The notes beneath the pieces are model-generated. The model did no database searches, was not told the origin of the DNA, and saw nothing but the letters and a program-made list of their open reading frames with translations. Below, piece after piece: positions 25,337-36,443 of a DNA stretch of 64,000 nt. The stretch is taken from positions 27,590,001 through 27,654,000 of the forward strand of contig NC_135240.1 of the NCBI RefSeq assembly GCF_947623445.1, written 5' to 3'. Numbering within the stretch: position 1 is the first letter of the stretch; each line of letters opens with the position of its first letter. The stretch is from Clavelina lepadiformis (Eukaryota; Chordata; Ascidiacea; Aplousobranchia; Clavelinidae). Position numbers and translations under genes: made by a program.

Positions 25337-28060
25337 GATTTAATGGCGCTCCATTCCACTCCTACACTTGTTGCGACTGCGTGGTCTAAACCCGCAAAAT
25401 GCTGTCAGTTGTCTCATTCTTTCTCTCAAACGAGGTCGACGAAACGAAAGTACCAACCACCTTGAGCAACACTTTGATTAGACGTTCCCTCCGGGGGGGG
25501 AATATAAAAACTGGGATCCGCAAATGTTTGATTTACGTTGTTATTGGGGCCTTCATTAATTGGTGTAATCAGCCCGATTTTTATTCTTTAGCAAACAGTT
25601 CAGCAACAGCCACTATCATTCAGGTTCATCTCGGTTTAAAATGAGCTGAATCGTTACACAACGGAGGGTAAATTAATTATTTAAATAGTAACTTTACTAC
25701 GTGGCAATTACATACGTTGTCGTTATCTCGTGTAATTGCTTCGGTACCTTTCATTTACTCATTTCAGTTTAATGAATCTAATGAATTGATTTCAATCCAC
25801 GGATATAAATAACGATATAAATGTAAATATATCAAAATTTAAATAACCAATCGTCTAATTTTTTTTTAAAACCGATTTTTGTCGTCAAATTATTTCTATT
25901 CTCAATGAATCTATCTAATCCAAGTTTTCTAATCTAATCTAATCTATCTCAAGTTTTGTGTTTAACTTGCAGCGAGTTAATAAATTAATAATTAATGAAT
26001 ATTCAACACCAGTTTACTTTCCATTCAGAACTAAAATAATGTCTCGAAAAGTTTAAACGACCTAAAGATTCGGCACAAACTTCTCATCGCGTCTTTCACT
26101 GTTATTAGGTGTTTCCCTGATAACTAGTTGACCACGTATACTGTATAGCGTTAACTGTCCACTCGAATATGTCGTTAACTACATTGTGGCGTCATCATAC
26201 TACATTGTGGCGTCATCAACTTTCTAAAGTCTTTAACATCCATCTGTGACGACGTCGTTCGTATGTCGTCATATTAGAAAACGGTAGCTGCCTTTCGCTT
26301 TCTTCTTTTCCAATTTGTGCAACAAATAATCGTTCGCCGCCCGCCATTGCGTGCTATTTGCGGGATATCACGAAACCGCGAGAAATCGCTGATTGGAATA
26401 AATCGCTTTTATCGGAGCGATCGGTTTAAAAATAAATCTCTTATCGTGAAGTAGAGGAGTTGAAACAACGTAACAAACAAATGAAATTTCATCAACGATT
26501 TCATCAAGAAATTAAGCGCCTTACGTCTCGCCCGTTTTCAACTCATTGTAGTTTATATATCGACCTATATTAACTGAGTCACGTCGTTCGCATGGAGTCT
26601 TGTTGTGTTTGCTACCATCAGTTCGATGTGAGAAAATGGCTGCTGTAGATTACAAGCATCAAATCTTTTCAGCATTTACCCCGCCTGTTATGCGGGTGCA
26701 CTACCAATTAGAGAAGCCGATGTTTTAATTTATCTGGTGGCTCCCATGTAATATTAGGAAGTATCGGTCTCAGCACAATCGTAATTATAAAGATTAAAAT
26801 CAATGCAAAGCAGTCGTCGTTTTTATCAAAATCGAAGCCACATGGGATAAAACACTGGGTTAATCAATATAGTTTCGATTATTGAGATGTCTATGGAAGC
26901 AAAAACTGATTTTCCTGACAAGCCTGACTTTCTCAAATGTTCTTTCATTCTGTTCCCTGCTTAAACTGAGCTTTTGCTGAAGTTCTAACGAAATCTGAAC
27001 TGACAATCTGGCGCAGGATGTAAACACTCAACTTTCCATGACGTTGTGAAACGTTTTTTCAGACGTCTACGTCACAAAAGGGATGATTAAGGATATGTCC
27101 TTCCACCTCAGTTTATATCACGGTCATATTTATCTATTACGTTGTTAATATGCACGTACGTTCAAATGACACAATTGTCCAAACAAATTAATTAAGATAT
27201 CAGCGCATAATTTAAACCATCAATGGCTTTGTATCTACTGCACTGGTTATTTTATATTCCAGCTTGTTTATGTTAAATTGAGACCGAGTTACACTTATTT
27301 GCTTTTTCGTCCGAACAAAGGTCACGCGCGGTTGTTTCTTTCTCTCTATTACGTCAGAGTTGTCGTGTCCGACATTTTTTTCTCCTCACTGGTGATACTT
27401 TCACGTTTTAAAGTCGAATACGTTATGGTTGGATATTTGTTTACCGGCAAATCACGACATTAGATGATCTCAAATAACAGAAGGAAAAAAAATTGTCCTT
27501 GAAACCACCAATAACAGTGTAAATTTCATTAAGTAGGACATAGGTTATGATAGAGTTTTGTTGGTTTGCGATCGATGTTTGACAAACACTTTCCTTAAAG
27601 AGTGTCTGGATATTTGCAGGTGTGTTTCGTTCACCGTAAAAGAACGTAGAATCTCCATTGACAGTTTTTGCGCAAACCCTGGCACACAACATATAACCCC
27701 ACGCACAAACACGTAAATGATACGCTCCAAAAACATTGTGCATCTATCGTAGACGTATTTCCTATCTTTTCGTCTGTGTGTTTGTGATGTTTTTATGTTG
27801 GGTTTGGTGACCGTACTAATGATCAATCATTGTGATCAAATCTGTTTTTTATTCATTGACGTTTCAAGCCTTTAAAGATTGTTGAATTTTTAAACTCGTT
27901 TGCAGAGTTATTATGTCATTATTGTTCCCGCTATATTGGTTTGTATTTTGTTTTTCTCTCTCCCGCAAACAATGACGAAACATTAGCGTAACGAAGATCT
28001 TGCGCAAATATCCGATTTTTCTGCTTGAAGGCGTCATGTAGCGGTCTTCATATTAGTATC
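25337..28060. other. Intergenic region upstream of the Pim-like gene
   Basis: No exon chain is seen. It should hold the promoter of the minus-strand kinase gene. A (TAATC)n tract lies near 25930-25950. A segment at about 27018-27070 (GTAAACACTCAACTTTCC onward) resembles 19420-19475, showing that non-coding DNA was copied together with the kinase fragments. Confidence 0.5.
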
Positions 28061-28061
28061 T

Positions 28062-28150
28062 ACTTGCGCGATATCTAAAGTTTCTAAAACATAGCCGTGG
28101 ACGAAACAGCGAGAAACAGTGAATCAGAAAAAATCGGCTTCAAAAGTTTT
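28062..28150 (+). repeat. Left arm of diverged inverted repeat
   Basis: TTGCGCGATATCTAAA, GTGGACGAAACAGCGAGAA, AATCAG and GGCTTCAAA occur here in order, and in reverse complement at 30255-30345. The arms flank the LTR-element fossil at a distance of roughly 0.4 kb on the left and 0.3 kb on the right. Confidence 0.7.
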
Positions 28151-28557
28151 CATCATGGGATTTTGGAAAAGCAGCCACATCGCAGTGAGATCAAAATCAA
28201 ATAAAGTTGTCAAATTGTTTTCCTTTGTGTTGAATGCTGGTCTTAGTTGGAGGCAGATCAGTTTGTTTGTCACTAGCGCATTGAACGACGTCAGATAAGG
28301 GTAATTACCCGTTACGCCACAAAACAACCTTCGCTATCGAGTGAGTGCAGAGAAGGTGAGAAACAATATAATTGATTTATTTATTTGTTTTAAACAACTT
28401 GCTAAAATGTAACAGAAATTCGCGTTTAAGTTTGCCGTGTTGTTTGTGTCGTTGTTATCATTAAGCCAATACTTACTTCCACAAGAAACTTACGCAAAAT
28501 GAGTGAGATAATTAAAAAGCGTTTACACAAATTAAACTTTTTAGAATCTTGCGCAAA

Positions 28558-29280
28558 TTATAAACCGAAGGTAAGGAGAGGAATCTCGCCAAAATTTTTT
28601 ATCACGGGTTTTACTTCGGGAGCTGGAGTTTCTGCAGCTTCTTCAGCTGGAGCAGACTCAGCGGCCTGCTCTTCGGGAGCTGGAGTTTCAACAGCTTGTT
28701 CTGCTGGAGCGGACTCAGCGGCCTGCTCTTCGGGAGCTGGAGTTTCAGCAGCTTCTTCGGCTGGAGCAGACTCAGCGGCCTGCTCTTCGGGAGCTGGAGT
28801 TTCAACAGCTTGTTCTGCTGGAGCGGACTCAGCGGCCTGCTCTTCGGGAGCTGGAGTTTCAACAGCTTGTTCTGCTGGAGCGGACTTAGCGGCCTGCTCT
28901 TCGGGAGCGGGAGTTTCAGCAGCTTCTTCCGCACATATACGTTTTCGTACAGCGTAAGCCAACGAAGATATTGCTCTGTCGGCATCGAATCGAGTTCCAT
29001 TTAATACTCGATATTTGTTACTCTCCGTAGAACAAATGGGCTGCCTCGCTTCGGTACCTCTTCTCACCAACTCATCGTACTGCAAGTCGAAAAGCGACAA
29101 GTCTCTGCCTCGTACATCCCAGCTTAAATCTTCATCGAAGCAGTTAATTAGAAGATGCTTCTTTAAAGCAGGATTCGCTTCGATCGTCGTACAATAAGCG
29201 TCGAAGCGGTTGAAAAAGCTCAGGAAATCTTCGTTGGGCTCATATTTTGGTGGCGGAATAGCGAAATAGATGCTGGACAT
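28558..29280 (-). pseudogene. gag-like frame of the LTR fossil
   Basis: About 125 residues resemble a retrotransposon capsid-type gag region (PPKYEPNEDFLSFFNRFDAY at the start, then helices with LKKHLLINCF). They are followed by about five 19-residue Pro-Ala-Glu repeats of the type APEEQAAESAPAEQAVETP. The repeat block is alanine-, proline- and glutamate-rich and probably disordered. There is no zinc knuckle. It is treated as a fossil part of the element and not as a host gene. Confidence 0.65.
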
Positions 29281-29990
29281 CGTGAAACTTCCAAAAGTTT
29301 ATTGGAATAATTTCATTGACTGCGGGATCCTGGCGCGCTCGCCAATTGTAACCAAACTTTTTCTGACCAGGTAAGCTCCCCGCTTTAACGGCTAGTCAAT
29401 TAGCCGGACTCTCTTATTTTTACGAGTCTTTCTTAAATAAAAACAAACGTCTTCTCTTTATTAAAACCTCACATAGACTAACTCAACTCAACCAAAACAC
29501 AGAATTAATCTTGGCCACATAGCAAGAAAATAAGCGTGGGGCGTTAATTATCAAATAGGTCTACAGGGGTAGTGCGGTGACGCGGAACGAGAAACAAGCT
29601 AAAAAAAACCTGCACGTGTAAATAGTAAAGAAGTGCGACAGTGCGAGAGAAGTTATGAAAACTGACAAGTATACGCAAGTACACATAAATGAAGTAATGA
29701 ACAGCATCTATAAAAACGGCTGACACACACACATTGGACTAAATTACTGTATAAAATAATGCAGTAGAAAAACAGTGCACGCACACACCAAGGTAAAAAC
29801 TCCCTAACAGTTTACGGGGTAGTAAATATAAAACAAACACTAAGTAGTCATAAACAGCTTACACCGTAAACTAGTGCTTTACAAACCGGGTGTTACAACA
29901 TTAAAATGCAGTGCTTATAAAACAGGTGTGAAAAGATATTCTCGTGACAGAGGAATCTCGCCAAAATTTTTTCATCACGGGTTTTCCAGC
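28558..29990 (-). mobile_element. LTR retrotransposon fossil, probably Ty3/gypsy-like
   Basis: On the minus strand the order is LTR, primer-binding-like site, gag-like frame. The LTR (29348-29897, about 550 bp) has ends of the form TGTAACA and GGTTACA and an internal AATAAA. Directly inside it is ATTGGCGAGCGCGCCAGG, the position and style of a tRNA primer site. The gag-like frame follows (separate entry). No protease, reverse transcriptase or integrase is visible and no second complete LTR, so the element is incomplete. A block of about 36 bp is present both at the end of the gag-like frame (28577-28612) and outside the LTR (29949-29985), which suggests that internal sequence originally lay on both sides of this LTR. 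Ty3/gypsy is the likeliest family but is inferred only from the LTR and gag style. Confidence 0.7.
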
Positions 29991-30254
29991 GGTGCGAGGG
30001 TTGGTGTCTGAAGAATTGACTTTTGACCTTACTTTTGGATCGGTTGAGGTCATACTTTAGATAATTGATTTGTTTATGAATGAAAACTAATCAGTAACCA
30101 CAATCTACATGGTCATGGTGGAACACCGCAACATCAATAACAAACCAGTAACTAACCAAAAAGCTAAACATTATTGATGCTTAATATTATCTCTGCCTTG
30201 ATGCACAAACGGTAAACAAAGTCGATCGCCAAATTTCGCAACATTATGGCGAGT

Positions 30255-30345
30255 TGTTTGAAGCGGATTTCTACTGATTCGCGACTTCTCGCTGTTTCGT
30301 CCACAATCAAGGTTTAGATATCGCGCAATTAGAATGCGAGCGTCG
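30255..30345 (-). repeat. Right arm of diverged inverted repeat
   Basis: This is the reverse-complement partner of 28062-28150. Similarity fades outward in both directions, so the arms are about 90 bp. Whether they are a mobile element's ends or a local inverted duplication is open. Confidence 0.7.
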
Positions 30346-31123
30346 GCGCCAAAATTCGCTCCTAAAGCGATATGACTTAATCGCTGCTCAAACAAGGTGT
30401 CACTTGTTGGTTGGATCAGAAAAAAGCAACCCACGTTAAAACACGACCACAAACCATCATGGCCACATTTCAAGTTTGAAGTCGTCAGAAAGCTGAAGAG
30501 GAATTAATTTCTAGCATCGTGTTTAACTGGACAATGGTCAGTTATTAGCAAAAGAACGATTACAACTGGATTCATGGGGAAGGTTTTTACGGTATGTTGA
30601 GGTCGTTTAATAAGTTTTAAGCTTTCAACAACTATAATAGATCAAAAACTAACGGTGAAATTTTATGGATGGTTTTGTAAAAGCTAGATTAAAAAAATCC
30701 AAGTTTAAAATATAAGCGACATAAATCGGTCGCTTAAACCAACAAATTCTATCTGAGTGAAATTTATTGAGATTCTCAAACCTTTAAAAACAAAACTCAG
30801 CTTTTATCAAAATTCATCCAAATCTTTTCACCATTTACAATAATCCCGCATAAAAGTAGCGAACGCGTCACGAAGTGGATTTATGGTTGAAATAATTTGT
30901 TTGGTGATTTGAACATTTAAACATTTTGCAGAAACTGTTGGTGTTAGACCGCACAAATATGCAAGTAACAGCTGGCATTACATCGGCGTGGATGTCTTCC
31001 GCGTTATTGCTTCCATGATAACGGTATATGGATAAAATTTGTATTAAACAATTTTGTTTCCTCGCAGATTATCAAGTTTTCAATTAATTATTCAAAATTA
31101 ATTAAAAGTTCAAACATTTTGCA

Positions 31124-31546
31124 ATGCGCTCTTCAATGATTCCTGAGTCATCTTCTGCTCGTTCCGTCAATCGAATGGAGCGTTCCGTCGCCCTTAAAAG
31201 ACGACGTTCATCGGAATATTCAGATTTTCCTCTGGCAGTACAATTTATTAAAGATTATTTCGCCAACATGTCCAATGATCCGCAACATCCGCATGACTCT
31301 TCCTGGAATCAAGGTCCATTTGAGAGTTCCGTCGCCATTAAAAGAAGACGCTCATCGGAATACACAGAATTTTCTCATGCAGGACAATTTATTAAAGAAT
31401 ATTTCGTCAAGAAGTCCAAAGATTCGCAACATCCGCACGATTCGGCCTGGAATCAGGGTCCATTGAACGCATCCACGATATCAAATGTTTCATCTCGCGA
31501 CTCGAAGATACCTGCAAAAAGAATGTTAAAATCACCATCTTGCTAG
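31124..31546 (+). CDS. Hypothetical 140-aa frame with two 48-residue repeats, antisense to a Pim exon
   Basis: The frame starts with ATG and consists mainly of a 144-bp tandem repeat (31182-31325 and 31326-31469, plus the start of a third). Each unit encodes KRRRSSEY, then QFIKDYF or QFIKEYF, then QHPHDS and WNQGP. The right end of the frame runs antisense over the relic of a Pim last exon. Differences between the two copies fall often in third codon positions, and several amino-acid changes are conservative (S/T, D/E, L/I), which hints at selection on the protein. No domain, promoter or splice context is seen, and it may equally be an accident of the repeat length being a multiple of three. 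Confidence 0.3.
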   Translation: MRSSMIPESSSARSVNRMERSVALKRRRSSEYSDFPLAVQFIKDYFANMSNDPQHPHDSSWNQGPFESSVAIKRRRSSEYTEFSHAGQFIKEYFVKKSKDSQHPHDSAWNQGPLNASTISNVSSRDSKIPAKRMLKSPSC

Positions 31547-31995
31547 TATAGTTTGTGTAATTTCAAGCCGGCAGGTAGCGCTAGAAAGTCTTTTGCCAAT
31601 TCAAAAACAAAGAACTGTGTCCTGGGTATGACTTCAAACTGCATCCGGCGACAGGAGTTTCTTTGACACTAAACAGAGTTCTCCCTTATCTGTCGTTTCT
31701 CCCAGGTCACCCTTGGGCAAGGTATAGCGCCTGTAGGCCTCCCTGGGCTGGGAAACTGTCACTTTGTTGTTTTTGTGTTGTAACAATGTTGTGCATTGTA
31801 TTTGTTTGTCATGATTTCAATAAAATATTGTTAAAAAAAAGAATTGTGGTCTACATCAAACTCATCTTTAATATCACTTTGAACTTGAGCAGGCTGCGTG
31901 AAATTTCTTGCATTTTTTGAGGGGGATGTCCCCGGACAACATGTGGAAAAGATATCTAGCGGCCATGTTGCAGAGGATCGCGCGTAGTAATATCC
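31446..31995 (-). pseudogene. Decayed Pim-like kinase copy D
   Basis: Two exons are recognisable. The last exon (31511 down to about 31446) begins VSSSREMKHLISWMRSMD and then departs from the family. The penultimate exon (31995-31878) keeps [11 protein letters not shown] and then shifts frame within the region that should read [10 protein letters not shown]. The intron between them carries the shared AAGCCGGCAGGTAGCGCTA block and a retroposon insertion. No upstream exons are seen. It is a dead duplicate of the gene at 22341-25336. Confidence 0.8.
31620..31837 (+). mobile_element. Retroposon (SINE or LINE 3' end) with poly(A) tail
   Basis: The insert carries CAGGTCACCCTTGGGCAAGG and a GGCCTCCCTGGGCTGGG segment, ends with AATAAA and an A run, and is flanked by an 11-bp near-perfect duplication (AAAGAACTGTG at 31609-31619, AAAGAATTGTG at 31838-31848). 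This structure is that of a poly(A)-tailed retroposon. It sits in the intron of the decayed Pim copy. The family is not recognised. Confidence 0.7.
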
Positions 31996-32975
31996 CTGCA
32001 AATACAACAAATTTGTTAAAACTTGATATTTAATTTGGTTAATTAATTAATTATCAAACTACTTCAATCTTCTATGCTCGTGTTACGCCCGAATCTGCCC
32101 GTGTGTTTGAAGATTTCCACAGTTGCAAGTTATTTCAACCTGTAAAAACAAATGATTTCAGTTGTTGTTCTTGTACAATAAACATTATTGTAAGCTATGA
32201 CGTATTCATGTACGTCATAATAAGCAGAAAGTCCTTAAATTACGGTAAACCTCTTCAAAATAAATAAAAAGCAGTTTAGTGACGCAATACAAGAAAACTA
32301 ATACCCTTCGGTCAAAATTTTTAGCACCATGTTAAATTATTGTCTTACTTTTAAAGAAATATAAAACATTTTTATAATAATATTTTTGGACCCATTGATA
32401 TGATAAGTGATTGCCTGACAAGCTGAAGAGGACGTTGATGGGATTTTATTGTTACTGACACCGGAGAAATCGTTCGCATCGCATAAGAATCGTGATTAAG
32501 CTTTTCCGTTTTTTATCGCATTCAAAGTACTTTTAATGCAGCTTGTTTGCGCAAAAGAAAAAAAATAATTAAAAAAGTAACCGATTTATTTGCGATTTTC
32601 ACAAAAAAAAGCACATTTGAAACCATTTAAATTATCAAGAAATTATAAAAACAAACAACGAGAAACAACATGCACTTGTACAATAGAACGCCATGAAATA
32701 GTGGCAGCAAGAAAACAACAACATCTCGTGATGAACATCTTCAGTTCGTCACTATATGTATTGAAAGTCGAGAGGGTAAAGATCCTTGTGACGTAATAAT
32801 GATCATTATAGATGCTCGTCCTCCGACGCGTTAGACATGGTCGATGTTGCCGATATGACGGAAGACGTGGAAGCGTTTGAATCTGTTTTCACTGTGGTTA
32901 CAGAGAGTTTGTTATTTAAGAGATTGCTGGTTTGTTAGCAACAAGGAAAGACGAGTCTCACAGTTTTACTCTGCA

Positions 32976-33125
32976 ATGCAGATAGAATGCGACTTACCCA
33001 GATTTTGTCGTTTTGATCTTCGCTTCTCCGGTGGCGCTGTTGCACCTGGGATTACCGGCAATCCGGAAGGTGGCGTTAGAGACAAAGGCGACTGGCGACA
33101 TTCGAGGAGGAAATCTCGATCGTAA
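32976..33125 (+). CDS. Small hypothetical frame (49 aa)
   Basis: ATG at 32976 opens a 49-codon frame ending in a basic stretch (HSRRKSRS) with a stop at 33123-33125. The end also reads as a good donor (GATCGTAAGT), and AATAAA follows at about 33166. Upstream, ATG at about 32838 opens an acidic frame MVDVADMTEDVEAFES in another phase. Either could be a short exon of a plus-strand gene, but I cannot connect them. Confidence 0.2.
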   Translation: MQIECDLPRFCRFDLRFSGGAVAPGITGNPEGGVRDKGDWRHSRRKSRS

Positions 33126-33345
33126 GTGATACGGTGCGTGCCTGAAATTCAGCAAAATATGGCAAATAAATATTTTAAGATACATGTTACCAAAATGAAC
33201 CAGAAAAACGACATAAAAATGTTTCCTATTTTCAAGTTTACATGAAGTAATATACGTGTATTAAGGAAGAATGCGGATGTGTTTCACGTGTAAAACGGTA
33301 AATATGTTTATTTAATAAAAAGAAAGCTAGTCGGTGAATTAAATT

Positions 33346-34219
33346 TTAAATGAATTTACATAAAACGTGATTTGGAACGTTGTAATTTAAACACGGACCT
33401 CCCGGTGATAGGCCTGGACCGCCTGAACTGTTGACTCTACCAACTTGCTTCTTCGGATGTGAGTTGTCGTGTCTTTTGTTGGGAATCTTTACCGGTGCCG
33501 ATGATGTCCTTGCCAAGTTTTTGTGCTGGTTTCTGTGACATCGATGAGCTTCTAAAAGTCAAAATAAACTTACAATAACTTTGACTATGGAAGACAAAGC
33601 GATACTTCTATGCTGTAGGCTGATTGGCGTCCATGTCATTATATTACGTCAGCTACAACTTCGTTTGTTTATTTTGTGCAGATTTAAGTTAAGGGCTCTT
33701 CACTAATTACGGCGTACATGTACACGTCATGACTTGCAGCAATGTTTATTCTAGATCAGTTTTAGAAGAATACCAACTAAAACTATTCATTGTTCAAATA
33801 AGTTGCATGTACGGGGAAAGCTTAACGTAAATTTAGAGTTTCAGTCTTGACATAATAGAAAAACAAAAGTAAAATATTATTTCATCACTTCAGCTTTATA
33901 TTGACGAGTTTTCACTAAACAAAATAAATTTGCATCAAACCACTGTGTCTGTGGCTGGTCAAAACAAAGCCGACAAATGTTAACCCGGTTTACCTGTGCG
34001 CTTTGTTCTGGCTTGTTCGTCAACATGCTTTTCTTCGATGAACTTGGACCAACCCAGAAGTTGAAGCTGTTTCGACTTCCATGGATTAGGCGCCTCGTTC
34101 CGCTTGCACGCCAGTGACTTGGCGCTGGTCGTGGTTCTGACCAGGTTTTTGTCACTTTTTAGTGAGCCTGTGATCCCATCGCAATGATCGTCGGCTGTGA
34201 ACGCTATCACGGTTTTCAT
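33346..34219 (-). CDS. Hypothetical small basic protein, two exons (143 aa)
   Basis: Exon 1 (34219-33994) starts at ATG with context AAGATGA and ends at a consensus donor CAG|GTAAAC. Exon 2 (33551-33346) follows an acceptor after GACTTTTAG and stays open for 68 codons in the matching phase up to TAA. The protein is basic, without signal peptide, membrane segment or recognised domain. Notable segments are PWKSKQLQLLGWSKFI, which loosely recalls a PCNA-interacting (PIP) motif, and a C-terminal RVNSSGGPGLSPGGP. The PCNA idea is speculative. The joined open frame and good splice sites make a real gene likely; its function is unknown. Confidence 0.5.
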
Positions 34220-34712
34220 CTTCGTTAAATCTTTGTATTAGTTCCTCTAAAACTAATGAAGTGTAAGTCGTGGTGTTGCTGCTCGTTGTTTTATACTGGT
34301 CTTAAACAAACATAGGAAGTCCCGTGCAAAGCCACATGTTGTTCGCATAGAGGCAGTGAATATCTCCGACGAGACAACACGTTAAGTTTGAAGTGTTTTC
34401 CAACAACTCCATTCTCCTCATTAGCTCAATATTTTTCAATTCTATCCAACGATTCCAGTTTGCTTTCCCAGAACAAATAACTAGCACGGTTGCTTGTGTT
34501 GAACATAAGTAATAAAACTGAAACAAGTTTTTTGTTTGTTCAAATTTACTAAGTTATTATATTGATATTTCTTTTAACAACCTGGATATCAGCGTAGACG
34601 ACGACGTGCCAATTACGTCAAGGTTACGTCATATTCCATACGCATGTTAGTAGGTATTGCCACTCACCCTAGTCACGTGAAAACGCGTGTTATCCTATTC
34701 TAGAACAAACAA

Positions 34713-34853
34713 TTACATAATTGGTGAGAAGTCGACAGATGGGATGAAAACAGCCGAATCATCAGTTGTACACGTCGTGTTTACTTGTGGGGTCTTCTTA
34801 CTGGGACCAGAGTTCGAAAAATAACTCCTCGAAGCACCTTGGTGAGGCGACAT
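34713..34853 (-). CDS. Hypothetical short frame (46 aa)
   Basis: An ATG with context AAGATGT opens a 46-codon frame, MSPHQGASRSYFSNSGPS at its start and FIPSVDFSPIM at its end. The frame is open further upstream. It may be a terminal exon or a small gene; no domain is seen and nothing links it to its neighbours. Confidence 0.2.
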   Translation of the reverse strand: MSPHQGASRSYFSNSGPSKKTPQVNTTCTTDDSAVFIPSVDFSPIM

Positions 34854-35152
34854 CTTGGAAGATTTCGAATGTTCTTTCGAATATCGTAAAAGATCAATGT
34901 TATTAAAAACAGAAAAGTATCCAACCACGAAAAGTTACAACAATGTTGCAATGAGCAGCTTTGGTGGGGAAACGACCTGCGTGAATGATGTTGAGTGTTT
35001 CTCTTTAATTATGGATGTTGCTCAGAAGCACGTGAGAACGGTCTTAAAGTGTTTGTAATTTGAGTGGGCTACGTAGCAATTATCGCCGCCTGTTTAAGTC
35101 GTAATTACACGTCTGGGCCGGTAGCTATGTTCGTTTGGTAAATCGTGTTAAA

Positions 35153-36443
35153 TTAAAATGACTTTGTTCCCACGAGCTCTTCCGGAAGTGGCGGAAACAT
35201 AAAATCTGTTCTAAATTTACGGCAGATCATGACCGCTGTGAAAGTTGAGAGATGAGAATGTCCACTTTGAAGGGGAAGTGAGCCTTCTACGTTTGTGACA
35301 CTCTGAATTAGAACCTGCAAAAATTTAATTATTAGGCAGTGGTAAGAGAAAATATACTTCACATTACCTTTGAAGATTTAACCCCTTTAATTAAACGAAC
35401 AAAATCGTGCTTCAGTAGGTCAGCATTATTTCTCGCTTCAAGGTTGGATCTTTTTACGACTTTTTAAAACAAAACACAATCCACAACTTTTTTTCGTTGA
35501 TAAATCTTTCATTGAAAATGGAATTGGAAACAAAGGAACTGACGTGTTCAACTGATGACGTGAATGATAAGTGGGCCACGTGAAGTACTTGACGTAGAAA
35601 CCAAAATCGGATTAAGACACGTGTTCAGTTGAAACACTTGCATTTTATCAAAGTGCACGACTCAACTCATGCGTAAGCTCGCCAACGTTCAAGGTTAATT
35701 GCGCTTTTATCAACGAAACATCAACATCACATATTTAGGGGCAGCACGTTTTAATAAACCATGAAATCAGCTGTAACCGTCACTGCTGTAACCGTAAATG
35801 TTGATAGACCCAACGTGCGGTGGATTGAAAGCAAAAAAAGTTTTTAACATTTTCGATGAAACTCAAATAAGATGTTTAATGTGACTAATGATAACTGTAT
35901 AGACGGTATAAAGTGTGTGCTTTTTTGGGATGGCTTTAACCTCAAAATGTCCAAAGAATTTTGTTACTTCCTACGTCAGCAATTTCTCGTACAGACTTTA
36001 GACAAACACATGACACGTTTGTAGATGAACAACGTTCGTAAATTTAAAATCTACATAACCAATACGCTTAATATACAGAAGTTTACGGTTCATGAATAGG
36101 GGAATTACCGTTTACTGTCATGTCAAAATTAATTTATAAATATTGATGAGGTTTTATTAAAATCAGTCGCACACTTACCTCGTTTTAACAAACAACGTTA
36201 ATATTTATACCAATAAGCAAATGCTGGAATAGTTCATCATATTAAAGCTGAATCAACGCAAAGCAGCCTCCTGACGCCCATATAACAACTCCTAGATGGT
36301 TCCAGGTCAATTCAACCGAGGACGACCCAACCATCATCTGTAGGTTGCATAATCCGTGGATTACCGACAACCAGCCTAGATATCATAGATGACGTCAGCT
36401 CCAACGTAGTTACTTTGATAGAAACAATTTCCTGAACAAAAAA
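35153..36443 (-). CDS. 3' part of an unknown gene, three exons
   Basis: Three segments chain in phase on the minus strand: 36443-36365, 35459-35368 and 35314-35153, ending in TAA. The first follows a pyrimidine-rich acceptor (CTCTCTTCAG). The middle donor is AAG|GTAATG and the last acceptor TTTTTGCAG. The joined 110 residues read as a helical stretch (SSMISRLVV, then KRSNLEARNNADLLKHDF), then VMICRKFRTDFMFPPLPEE near the C terminus. I do not recognise the family and see no start codon, so more 5' exons probably lie to the right. The acceptor of the middle exon is weak. Confidence 0.35.

Noticed and set aside
28499-28957. 152-codon plus-strand frame rich in Ala/Ser/Gly
   Set aside because: It is the opposite-strand reading of the Pro-Ala-Glu repeat array in the gag-like frame; the repeat keeps several frames open.
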